From Phragmites australis (lineage: Eukaryota > Streptophyta > Magnoliopsida > Poales > Poaceae): a stretch of 64,000 bases of DNA. The position numbers and the translations under genes are program-made. The notes below the pieces were generated by a model. It was given only the letters and a program-made list of their open reading frames with translations. It did no database searches and was not told the DNA's origin. The stretch covers positions 4,598,001 through 4,662,000 of the forward strand of contig NC_084943.1 of assembly GCF_958298935.1 (NCBI RefSeq), given 5' to 3'. Of this stretch, positions 26,476-38,247 are shown in pieces; positions within the stretch are counted from its first letter, which is position 1, and every line of letters starts with the position of its first letter.

Positions 26476-27958
26476 TATAGAGAACATGACTCTTTTAGCG
26501 TATGTATGTGATTTTGGTGATTAATGATGATATAGTGAATGAGACTAACATGTTTGTCAAGTATATGCTTTAGTAGGTCTCTGAATGTAATACATGAAGA
26601 AGCTACTGAAGTGAAATTCAAGAAAGTTTGAATTGGACGAGTTCAGAAAAGATTGTACTCACTGGATAATCCAATGCTCAATAAAATGTACACACAATAG
26701 TGCTTTTAGCTCAGAAGAGAAAATTGAAGAATACACCGAATGGTCCAGCGTTGAAGTGATAAGCACACTGGAGCATTTTCCAGAAGATGTTGCAATGGCT
26801 TGTCTAGTGTGGTTGTACACAACGGATAGTCCGGTGATAAGAGAATCTACATGCCGAATAAATGCACAGTGAGAAGTGGCTTGGTCGGCTCAAGTTTACA
26901 CACTGGATAGTCCAGTGATGAAGTTCAAAGTTACACAAAAAAATCCGGTCTTCACAATGAGTTTGAGTGGAGTTTCAACGGCTAGTTAACGACTAGTTTT
27001 TTCTGTTGTACACGCCGAATGGTCTGGTATCTGTACTACTGTTGATGACGGATCATCCGGTGTTCATAGTCTTTTTTGACCGTTGGAGCAACAACTAGTT
27101 CGCATGTTTGAGGCTATAAATACCTCCCATTCGGCCATTTGAGTGTGCTAGAGTCTAGGAAAGCTCATAGACACTCGAGAAGATATCTAAGCCATCAAAG
27201 TGCTAAAAGTGATCATCCAAGGCAAGATCTCACCACAAGCCTCTCTTCTAGTTACTTATCGTCGTCTTCACTTAAGAGCTTGAGCCACCAAGACAAGGGT
27301 TTTCGCATCCCTATGCAAACTTCTTACCGCCGCTCAACACCAAGTCGGAAGGTTAACAAGCATGAGCCACCAAGGCTCACGGTACTGGCGAGCCCTTGGT
27401 GGCTCATGCTTGTTAACCTTCCGACTTGGTGTGGAGCGGCGGCAAGAATCTTGTACAGGGATGCGAAGACCCTTGTCTTGGTGGCTCAAGGTCTGAAGTG
27501 AAGACGACGACAAGTAACTGGAAGAGAGGCTTGTGGTGAGATCTTGCCTTGGTGGCTTTATGACTCAACCTACTTGAGGCCTAAGTGGCTCAAGGGCCGT
27601 GACCAGGTGCCATCTAAAAGTTATAGCCTAAGTGGCTATTCCAATATAGACTAGGGTGGTGTTTATGCCATCGATACCACACGATAAAAATCTCTTGTGC
27701 CAAGTTTGCTCTCTCTACCATCTATACGTTTACATATTTACATACTTGCAATATACCTTTGCATGTTTACCTTCATAGAGTAGTTTACTAGGATTGGCTA
27801 TAGGTTGCAAATTTTTTGAATGGTAGAGTAGACACACTAGATGAATTTAAAGCATATTTAGATAAAAAATTGATATAGGTTTATCTTTTGAAATTTTAGA
27901 AGTTGATTAGTTTTAGGTGTCCTAATTCACACCCTTTTTAAAACGTCACCAATTCCTA
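26476..27958 (+). repeat. 5' LTR of copy 1, with an internal inverted duplication
   Basis: The LTR starts TATAGAGAACATGACTC (TGTAGCGAACATGGCCC in the 3' LTR) and ends just before the primer-binding site at 27962. A TATAAATA box lies at about 27115. It differs from the 3' LTR and from the LTR of copy 2 by an extra inverted copy of a segment of itself (listed separately). The 91- and 120-codon frames inside are LTR sequence, not genes. Confidence 0.72.
27221..27548. repeat. Large hairpin: 155-bp inverted repeat with 18-bp spacer
   Basis: The left arm is 27221-27375 and the right arm is 27394-27548. They are reverse complements with about 11 mismatches (roughly 93% identity). They start and end with GGCAAGATCT and its complement, and meet at CCACCAAGG / CCTTGGTGG around an 18-bp spacer. 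The right arm is normal LTR sequence, shared with copy 2. The left arm replaces sequence found at the same place in the 3' LTR (about 32070-32190), so it is an inverted duplication specific to the 5' LTR. Confidence 0.9.
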
Positions 27959-28122
27959 TAGTTGGTATCAAAGCAGGTTCTCTCAACCCTACATTTGGTA
28001 ATTAGAACCTCGTACTCTTAATAGACTTAACATTTTGGAGAGTTGTGGTGTTCGGGGTAGGGATGGATATCGGTAGTGCTCCACGTTTTGACGACACTCA
28101 TTTCCCACATTAGAAAATTCTA

Positions 28123-29917
28123 ATGACTTGTAATTTTCAAGCCAAATGTTTAGATGTTTGGACTGTCACCGAAGAGGGGATGAAGCAACGTCTGACAAGC
28201 AAGGAGAGACAATTCGATGCATTAACAAATAGTATCCTTTTATCATCTCTAAGCATTGATGCATTCAATCAAGTATATTCTCTTATCAATGCTCATGATA
28301 TTTGGACTAACCTTATTTAAATATATTAAGAAATTAACAAAGAATGTGTGCAATGAGAAATATCATATGCTAGTCTCTGAGCTCAATAGCATTAAACAAC
28401 TTACCCATGAAAGTGTAATGACATGTACTCATATTTGAATATTCTTATCAATGAGATCAGTGGGTTAGGTTTGACACCAATTAGAGATGATCAAGTGGTG
28501 AGAAGAATACTTCAAGCGCTTCTTCCAAAGTACAAGTTCATTATGTCCATCATCTACGATGACAACAACATTAGCAAGATGACTCTAAGCCAAGTTCTTG
28601 ACAAGATCACTGCCCATGAGATAACTATGAATAAGAAGGTTGAAGGTTCATTTTCATCCGGCGCCAAGAATCTTAGCCTCATAAGCAAGAAAGCTCATTA
28701 CCCACACATGAAAGAGAATATGAGATTGAAAGAGCAAAATTTAAGCTCAAGCGAAGATGATGGTGATGAAGATAAAGAAAGCGATGAAGATGATGAGCAA
28801 AACACCTCAAGTGATGAAGAAATGGATCCTAAGACCGCCAAGCTCATCTCAAGATTAGAGAATGATCTCAAAAGGATCAATGCCAAGATTAATCATCCAA
28901 TCTCCATAAAAGACTTGGTCAACACCATTGCTCATATCAAGAAGGAGAAGAAGACCAAGAACAAGAGGGAGACAAGGGGAAAATGCAAAGAATTTGCAAG
29001 CACAGGAAGATAGGTGAGTGAAAATGAAGATTAAAGCTAAGTGATGAAAGCTTCACAATCCACTCCTCCAATAGAAGCTCTTCCTCAAGGTCGTTATTAT
29101 GCAAGTCATCATCATACAAGTGTCTTATGGCCAAATGTATGAAAAACGATGTAAGTGATAATGAATCCGATAATGATTCACCATATCAAGAAGAACTTCT
29201 TGAATTGATTAATGAGCAACAAAGAGTCTTAAAGAAATAAGCTAAAGAACTTAAGAAATTCAATGCCCTTAATAATATTCATGCTACATTTGTTTCTAAT
29301 TATAAATATTTAGTGAGTAAATTTGAATTGCTAAACAAGGAGCATGAAGCTCTTAAGACAAAACTTGAGGGCATTGAATCTCAACCTCAGGTTCCTTTGA
29401 AGCAATCTACCTCTCTCTTTAATTTCAATCATAAGGTAGATGATTTGATTAATCTACTTATTGTGATGATTTGATTAATCTGTCTAGCTCACCCATTTAC
29501 AATGAGGCATGTGTTGAGAATATTATTGTAGAATTATATAATGATCTCATTACACAAGAGAATGATGAGCTCAAGTAACAAACGAAGAAGCTCAAGAAGG
29601 ACTTAGCAAGATTGAAGGGCAAGAATAATGTCTAACCTCCTCAAGATAACCATGATAATATGATGAACAAGATTGTGAAGGGGTCCATAGTGACATATTT
29701 CAAGTGTCATAAAAAAGAACACAAGTTCTTCCAATGCAAGCAAGTCAAGAAGGAGATCAAGGAGGAGAAGAAGAAGAAGAACTTCTCAAATAACATCCCC
29801 AACTTCTACACCAATCTCAAATACAAAATTAAGATCAAGAGCAACTACTACAAGCTCAAGAAGAAGTACAATGACAAAGTGGTTACACACATGGTTGGAG
29901 GAAAGGATTGGAGGTAG
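28123..29917 (+). pseudogene. SIRE-like copia gag, broken
   Basis: Pieces at 28123-28320, 28423-29013 and 29660-29917 form one gag. The first has LTSKERQFDALTNSILLSSL and NAHDIWTNLI, the second YLNILINEISGLGLTP and RRILQALLPKYKFIMSIIYD, followed by an acidic Ser/Glu/Asp stretch. The third has a degenerate zinc knuckle, YFKCHKKEHKFFQCKQ, in which the first Cys is Tyr. Frameshifts and stops separate them. The order and motifs are those of SIRE-lineage gag. No pol follows. Confidence 0.78.
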
Positions 29918-31323
29918 AATCAGCCCATTTGGGTGCCCAAGGAAGTCATCACCAAGGGACTCCAATCGGTTTGGGTTCCAAAGAAGACTTGAAGTCCATA
30001 TGTCGGTTCGAGGATTTGGAGATTTGGCACATAAGATGAAGTAAAAGTTCAAGCAAAGAAGCCAAGTATACAAGTATGGGCACATTGATGAAGACATTGA
30101 TCATCATATACCCAAATCCCTCATCTGAAGGTAAAAGAGGTAATGGTAGCTAGATTTTTGTTCATACTTTCTATTTTGCATATAATACCTTTGTCTTGTC
30201 TAGGATTGCATGTTTATATTTTATTTACTTGCAATGCCTAGTGTAGTTTTTTATATAGTAGGTTGTTTGTGTTTCTCTTTAACCCATGAGCAACCTGCAT
30301 GATTTATTATTTATAGTTTTTTTTCATGACACTTATTTTTAAGTCTTTTCTTTATGTGCCATGATTTCAATCTATATGATAAATTTCTCATTGCTATCAA
30401 TGACAAGTGCATGTGTCTCACAAGTATTTGACACTTGTATACACATATTTAGGGGGAGCATATCCTATGGGTTATGATTTTAAAACTAACATGTGTTGCA
30501 AGTGATATCTTTTATAGTCTCATGGAGTAATTTATAAGTCTCTGGAGGTATGCAATGCTTATTCATCAATTGATATTATTGTTAATTCATTTAATCTTTT
30601 ACCATGCATAATATGGCTTAAACTTCATATCGCTACATACATTGTCTAGTTGTACATATGTTTCACTCTCGTCATATGTATGCACACATATATAGGGAGT
30701 TTAGATCATATTATGTGAGTTTCATGAATTATGATTCATGCTGTTTCATTTCAAATGTTATCCACATAACTCTTTCAAGTGGATTCCTACAAGTTGTATC
30801 ATATTATTGGATCATGATTTATGAAGCTCTCTTCTAAGTGCGTTTTCCCTTGAGTTTAACATGTGTTTGTAACCCTTGTGAGATTATTGACAAAGAGGAA
30901 GAATTTTGATGACCAAATCAAAATGCATGATTGTTAAGAAAGATGCAATATTGTTCCTCGGACGGGAGATTTTTGCATGGGCCCCAAGGAGATAGTGATG
31001 ATGGAGAAAGGGGAGAATTTTCTCCATGGTAGTCACAATAAAAGGGGGATAAAGTGAAGATAAGAACAATATATGACAAGGATAGGATCTTTCCCTTAAA
31101 ATTGGTATCTTTGGTGCACTTTCAATTGGTATTATTAGTTTCCTTACAATTAGTACCATTGGTTGTTCTTAGCATACATCCAAGCAAAGTGGTAAGGCTT
31201 TGTGCAATTTACAATTGTTGTCATTCCTTTTTTTTATGTGCTTGTGCATTTTACATTTCATATCATTTATGTTTTGCCTCTTGCTTTGGTTGTGTTATCA
31301 TTAATCATAAAAAATGGGGATAT

Positions 31324-32226
31324 TGTAGCGAACATGGCCCTTTTAGAGCATGTATGTGATTTTGGTGATTAATGATAACATAGTCAATGGGCCTAACTTG
31401 TTTATCAAGTATATGCTTTAGTAGGTCTCATGGATGCAATACATGAAGAAGCCAACGAAGCGGAACTCAAGAAAGTTTAAATTGGACGAGTTAAGAAAAG
31501 ATTGTACTCACCAGATGGTCCGATGCTCAGTAAAATATACACACCAGAGTGTTTTCAGCTCAAAAGAGAAAATTGAAGAGCACATCGGATGATCTGGCAT
31601 TCAAGTGATAAACACGCTAGATCATTTTCCAAGAGATGTTGCAACGGCTTGTCTGGTATGGTTGTACACATCGGATGGTACGGTGAACAGAGGATCTACA
31701 CGCCGGACAAATGCATAGTGAGAAGTGGCTTGGTCGGATCAAGTCTACACACCAGATAGTTCGGTGATGAAGTTCAAAGTTACACAGGAATATCCGGTGT
31801 TTACAATGAGTTTGAGTGGAGTTCCAACGGATAGTTAATGACTAGTTTTTGTTGCTGTACACGCTGGATGGTCCGGTGTTTGTATTGCTGTAGACGTCAG
31901 ATCATCCGGTGTTCACAATCTTTTTTTACTGTTGGAGCAACTACTAGTTCGCATGTTTGAGGCTATAAATACCCCATACTCGTCCACTTGAGTGTGCTAA
32001 AGTCCAGGGAAGCTCATAGGCACTTTAGAAGATATCGAAGCCACCAAAGTGCTAAAAGTGATCATCCAAGATAATTAAGTATAAGATTAAGTGAGTGATT
32101 AGTGCTATTAGGCCTAAAGAGTTGTTGCTAGGTGTTGATACCTAGAGGGAGGATCAAGGAGTGATCCTTCATAGTACCAAGTGGTACGCCGACATCATGA
32201 GCCTTGGTGGCTCATGCTTATTGGCC
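31324..32226 (+). repeat. Truncated 3' LTR of copy 1
   Basis: It starts TGTAGCGAACATGGCCC and matches the 5' LTR for most of its length, with a TATAAATA box at about 31963. It lacks the inverted duplication seen in the 5' LTR and keeps the native segment GGTGTTGATACCTAG and a short palindrome, GTACCAAGTGGTAC (about 32178-32191). It stops at about 32226 where copy 2 begins in the other direction. Confidence 0.7.
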
Positions 32227-33470
32227 CTCTTTAGGTATCGGTGACGTCCTAGGGGTGAATTAGGACACCTAAAACTAATCAGCTCCAAAAACTTCACAAG
32301 ATAAACCTATATGAATTTCTATCTAAATTTGTTCTAGGTTCATCCTGCGTGTCTACTCTATTGTTTAAAAAGGTTTGCAAACTATAGCCAATCCTAGTAA
32401 ACTACTCTAAGAAGGTAAATATGCAAATGATAGATTGCAAGAAGTAAATATAGAAACGCAAATAAGGTAGAGAGAGCAAACTCGACACAATAGATTTTTA
32501 TCTTGTGATATCGATGGCATAAACGTCACTCTTAGTCCATTTTAGAGTAGCCACCTATACTATAGCTCCCGGACGGTACCCGGTCACGGCTCTTGAGCCA
32601 CCTAGTCCTCAAGTAGGTTGAACCACCAAGCCACAAAGGCAATGCCTCACTACAAGTCTCTCTTCCGTCACTTGCCCCTGTCTTCACTTCAAGGCTTGAG
32701 CCACCAAGGCAATGGTCTTCGTGTCTCCGTAAAAGCATCTTGCCGCCGCTCCACACCAAGTCGGAGGGTCAGTAAGCTTGAGCCACTAAGGCCCAAGGTG
32801 TTGTCGAGTTACTAAGACTCCAAGGCACCAGTGTACCACTTGGTACAAGTTAGGATCACTCCTTGATTCTCTCTCTAGGCAGCAACACCTAGCAACAACT
32901 CTCTCTAGGCCTATTAAAATTAATCACTTGCTAATCATGTGCTTAATTGCCTTAGATGATCACTTTAAGCACGTTGGTGGCTTGGATGTCTTCTCAAGTG
33001 TCTATAAGCTTCCTTGGACTCTAGCACACTCAAATGGCCTAGTGGGGGGGGGTATTTATAGCCTCAAACCCGCGAACTAGCCGTTGCTCCAACAGTTACA
33101 AAAAACTATGAACACCAGATGATCTGGCATTAACAACACTTCAAACACCAAACCATCCGGTGTGTACAGTAGTAGAAACTAGGCGTTCGAACCCCCACTC
33201 AAACTCATTGCAAACACCGGATATTCTGGTGTTAATTTGAACTCCATCACTGGACTATCTGGTGTGTATACTTCAACCGTCCAAGCCACTTCTTCTACAC
33301 TTTTCATTGTCTGGTGTGTACAACCATGCCAAACTAGCCGTTTAGACCTTCTCATGGAAAATCCGATGTGTACACCTCTGAGCACCGGACCATCTGGTAT
33401 GTAGATCTTTAGTCTTCAACAATTCTCTGGAGAAATGCTCTAGTGTGTATATCCTCTCTAAGCACCGGAC

Positions 33471-36400
33471 TGTAGCACCCTATTTTTCAGATTTTGCAAA
33501 TTTCTAGATATTTTCCAAGATTTGATTATAGGTTGAATAATTACAATAGAAAAAAAACCCTAGTTTCTAAATTCAAATTCAAATTTGACTAAGTTTATTA
33601 ATTGTTTGAATGCATTCATGCTGAGATAGGCATGTAGGGCTTATTTGGTTTTGTTTAGTTTTTGTTTAGCTTTGTTTGTTTTGGCTTTGCTTTAGAATAA
33701 AAATAGAAAAGAAATGAAAAAGGAAAAAAAGAAAAGCCAAACCTAATATAAACCCGTCTATCTCCCTCACCCGACCTGCCCGGCCTTCTCCCTTCCCCTC
33801 TCTCCTTTTGGCCCGGCCACACCAGCCCAACCAGCTAGCATGACCAGCCAACCTGATCTAGCGCTGACTCCCTTCCTCCCGTTTCTCCCTGCCTCAGCCC
33901 AAGTCGGCCACCCGAGTTAGCCAGCGCTGCAGCCTGCCTTTGCTGAACGCGCTCAGGCTGTTTCCGCCTCTGCTCGAGCCGTTGACATGCGGGTCCTACA
34001 TGTCAGACCCCTTTTCTACCCCGAGCTAGAGTTAGAGTTCAACACGAACTGCGCCGGCCATCGAATCCCGTTCAAATCCATGCCTAATTCGAGGTCGAGA
34101 TCTTCTAGAAGCTCACCCAATCTCTTTCTCGTGCGCCCTTCTATCCCTTGCTAGCCTTATCTCCAACGAATCACAATTTAAACGGGGAAATTGAGTTCAG
34201 TTTTGAGCTGCCGCCACCACAAGTCCAAATCGAACTTTCCCTAGTCTCCTAGAGTCTCCCGCCTATAAATAATCACCCACATGCCCTCCCCTGAAGCTAC
34301 CGAGCGTTCCCTCCAACTTGCCAAGGAGTTTACGCTGCCGGAGAGCACTCGCACCGAAGCTCCGACGCTCGAATTTTCCGCCTCGATCGGAGCTCGCCGT
34401 TTCGCCACCTTTACCCCTCTTTGCTACCACTAAGCCGTTCCGAAGCTTTGCCAGCGCCTCCCGAACACGCCCCCACCCTCGCCTTTGCCCCTTGATCATC
34501 GGAGACCACACCTTGATGACAACCCAAAGCCGCCGCCACCTCCAACATTGCTGACCGGTTTTCTGTCCTGTGCCACCCAAGGTAAATCGCCAAACGAGTT
34601 CTCTGTTCCCTCCGCTTGCTTCTCCGCCACTCGCCGTTGTGAACCAAAGTTAGCAACGACCTTTTCCCCTTTCTCCGGCGAGGTCACCGCCGTGCCAATC
34701 CCCTCCAGCCGCCCCTTTCTCCCTTAGCCATTAGATCCAAACCGTGTGGCCGATATTAGATCAGATGCATACCCTTTTGCCAGTCAATCCCGAGAAGACA
34801 CATGTCAAACTTAACCTAGTCAGCACTTAAAGCCACGTGGTCAAGCCATGTCATCACCGCGCAGCAGATCCGCTGATGTGTTAGCCCAGTCAACAAGCCA
34901 CATAATAAATAATGTTTTTAGAATAAAAATAATATTAGAAATTGTAGGAAATTAGTAATTTTGCAAATAAGCCCCTGAGATTTTCTATAATTACAAATAG
35001 ATCCCTCTATTTTTTTAAAAAGGTCCCTAAACTTTCTGTTTAGTTCAGATTAAGTTCTTTTCTTTTTTAGATTAAACCATAAACTTGTTTTTAGCGTAAC
35101 TTTGTCGTCCTAGCTCCATTTTAAGCGATTCTTACGCCATTAGATTCATTTTTTAAAGCTATATCTTTCTAGATAGGTTTTGTCTTGTGCTATGTTCTTA
35201 TTGTGTTTGTTTGTTTACTTTGCTAGTAATTGTGTGATTAGTCAACAACGCCCCGTATCAATTTGAGGAACATCAATACCAAGAGCTAGAATACACTGAG
35301 TAGCAACAAGGAGAAGGCAAGTGTCCTTGATCATCTTGAACCTATGTTTTAAATGTTTGTTTTACAAAATTGCATGCAATGTCTAGCAACTTGATGGGTA
35401 GTCATCTATGTTAGGGTTTACCTAGTTCTTCCTTTACATTCCTTGAAGCTTAAGGGGGTAGTTGATATGATTCTCTTGGGTAGATTTACTTAGCTATGCT
35501 TTTGGAATGTTGGAAATTGTCATATACATGTTTAGTGGATATATGCAATGGTGATGGTGAACTTGTTAGTAACATGGAACCCTAGGACTTGGGCAAAGAG
35601 TTGGTTTGATAATGATGGTTCATGTGGTGGGCTTGTGGATACGTTCCAAGAAATTTGTTGGTTATTTTTCCCGCTGGTTTGATAATGATGGTGGGCTTGT
35701 GGATACATTCCAAGAAAAGCTGTTAGATTTTGTTGGTTATTTTCCTGTTGGATAGTATTTCCCAAGTGTCATATATAAGGACCGGTTCAAGGAGCGACAA
35801 TCCAAGAAATACCATAGCATATCAATTAGACACCTAGCTGGCATTCGTTGGGGTTGAGGTACCAGGACCTAATTGATGGACAATACTTCCTAGTGATCTC
35901 CTGGCGGCACACCACTGACGTGTGTTAAGTGCTTAGCTAACACGGCAACATGGATATCATGACTCATTGCTAAAAGTTGGACAACCTCTGCAGAGTGTAA
36001 TAACAGTCGTGCCATCGGTTATAAGAGACCTGGATCCTCACTTGATTAGATGGTTATGGTATAATACAAGGGTACTAGTTGGTTATGGTTTATGGGATGG
36101 TTAACCTTGGATGGTTTGTTATCGAATTGTTGGGGTATATTCACTTAACAACTGCTTAATGATTTTAAATTACATTACCATTTTCTTTACTCACACTTAC
36201 GCAAATATACCATATGTTAGCCTATTCTTGTTGAAAGCCTACATATCATTATCTTTATCATACTTACTGAGTACTCCATGTGCTCACCCTTGCTATCTCC
36301 CACAATACATATGTTGCTCAGTGGAAGACTTTCAAGATGACGACCTGGTGAACTAGGAGCGTGTCTTTCAGTCGGTGCCGTGGAGTGCTTGATCGCCGAT

Positions 36401-36600
36401 GCTTTTGTCCCGTTGTCGTCGTTTAGTTGCTATCGTTTAGCTATTAGAGTTGTTTAGGTGAAGTCTTTATTGTAAGAATTAAATGGTTGTAAGTTAAGAG
36501 TATTGCTTTTGTTACTTCACCTGTGATGTCTTAACGTGTGCTGAACTTTCTGAGCACATAATGCCGCATTTGGTTTTGTCCATTAAAATTGGGTGTGACA
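33471..36600 (+). mobile_element. Solo gypsy-type LTR with perfect 5-bp target duplication
   Basis: The LTR starts TGTAGCACCCTATTTTTCAG and ends ATTGGGTGTGACA, and CGGAC flanks it at 33466-33470 and 36601-36605. No internal domain is present, so recombination between the two LTRs of a full element removed the interior. At 3130 bp it belongs to the long-LTR chromovirus style (Tekay-like), a guess. It lies inside the LTR of copy 2. A near-direct repeat, TTTGATAATGATGG...GGGCTTGTGGATAC, occurs at about 35607 and 35674. Confidence 0.9.
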
Positions 36601-38247
36601 CGGACCATCTGGTGTGTACAAATCTTCTGCACTAAAATATTCCTCTTGGAAAATGCTCTAGTGTGAACATTTTACTGAGCACCGGACCATCCGGTGTAGT
36701 CTTCATTTTCTCCAATGAGCTAAGTGTATGACTTTCAAAGCACCAGACCATCCAATGTTAACAACATTTTCTAAACTCGTCCAATTCAAACTTTCTTGAG
36801 TTCGGCTTCGGTGGCTTCTTCATGTATAAAATCCATGAGACCTACTAAAGCATATAGTTGATAAACATATTAGTCATATCGACTATGTTGCCATTAATTA
36901 CCAAAATCATATTTATGCCCTAAAAGGGTCATGTTCGCTACAATCTCCCCCTTTTGGCAATTGATGACAACACAACCAAAGAAAGTGGCAAAATATAAAT
37001 GATAGAAAATCTAAAGTGCACGAAAAATGAATGACATCAATTTATAAAGTGCACAAGACCTTACCACTTTGCTTGGATGCATGGTAGGAACAACCAATGA
37101 TACCATTTATAAGGAAACTAATGATACCAATTGAAAGTGCTCCAAATATACCAACTAAAGATGGATCAATTGTAAAGAAAAGATCCCATCTTTATCATAT
37201 CTTGTTCTTACTTTTACTTTGTGCTTCTTTTGTTGTGACTTTCATAGAGACAATTCTCCTCCTTTCTCCACCGCTACTATCTCCTTGATTGACCCATGCA
37301 AGAACTCTTTGCTTAGCACGCTTCTTGCCTTAATATCACTTGTAATCCTTTTATGCGCACTTCTTGCATCATGCTTCTCCCTTTGTCAATAATCTTTAAC
37401 AATCTTACATCATGCAACTTGAACTTGCTTTGGTTATTAAAATTCTTCCCATTTGTTAACAATCTTAAAAAGTCTACAAACACATGTTAAACTCAAGGGA
37501 GAATGTTAGAGCATATAGGAGAGAGATTCATGAACCATGATCCAATAAGATGATACCAGATGTAGAAATCTAATTGAATGGAATGATATCAACTGTAGGG
37601 TAAATGATATCAATTGTAGGTATGCATGGCAACTATAGGAATGCAATTGAAATGAGCTACGTGGATACCATTTGAAATGAAAACATATGAATCAAAATTC
37701 ATGAAACTCACATAATATGATCTAAACTCCCCCTATATGTGTGCATATATATGATAAGAGTGAAATATATGCATAAATAGACAATATGTAGAGATAGAAA
37801 GTTTAAGTCATATTATGTATGGGGATAGCTTAAAAGATCAAATGAATTGATAATAATATCAATTGACAAATAAGCATTGCATACCTCTGGGGATATGTAA
37901 ATTACTTCGCGAGACTACAAAAGATATTACTTGCAACACATGTTAGTATGTGCATATAAGTGTCGAATACTTATGAGAGACATTCACTTGTCATTGATAA
38001 CAATGAGGAATTTATCATACAGATTGGACTCATAGAACATAAAGAAAAGACTTAAAAACAGGTGCCATGAAAAAACCTACAACTAATAAACCATGTATGT
38101 TGCTCATGGGTTAAAGAGAAACACAAGCAACCTACCATATAAAAAACTACACTAGGCATTGCAAGTAAATGAAATATGCACATATAATCCTAGACAAGAC
38201 AAAGATACTCGATGCAAAACAAAAGGCATGAACAAAAATCTAGCTAC

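Larger units (their letters stand above)
26476..32226 (+). mobile_element. SIRE/Maximus-like copia element with gag only (copy 1)
   Basis: The 5' LTR is 26476-27958 and the 3' LTR starts TGTAGCGAAC at 31324 and is cut at about 32226. The primer-binding site TTGGTATCAAAGCAGG follows the 5' LTR at 27962. A purine-rich AAAAAATGGGGATAT precedes the 3' LTR. The internal 3.4 kb holds gag but no protease, integrase or RT, so the family is non-autonomous. LTRs carry many TCCGGTG-type repeats, as usual for SIRE LTRs in grasses. The first base pair has decayed to TA in the 5' LTR. It inserted in the LINE at 23700-26475. Copy 2 lies tail to tail with it. Confidence 0.78.
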
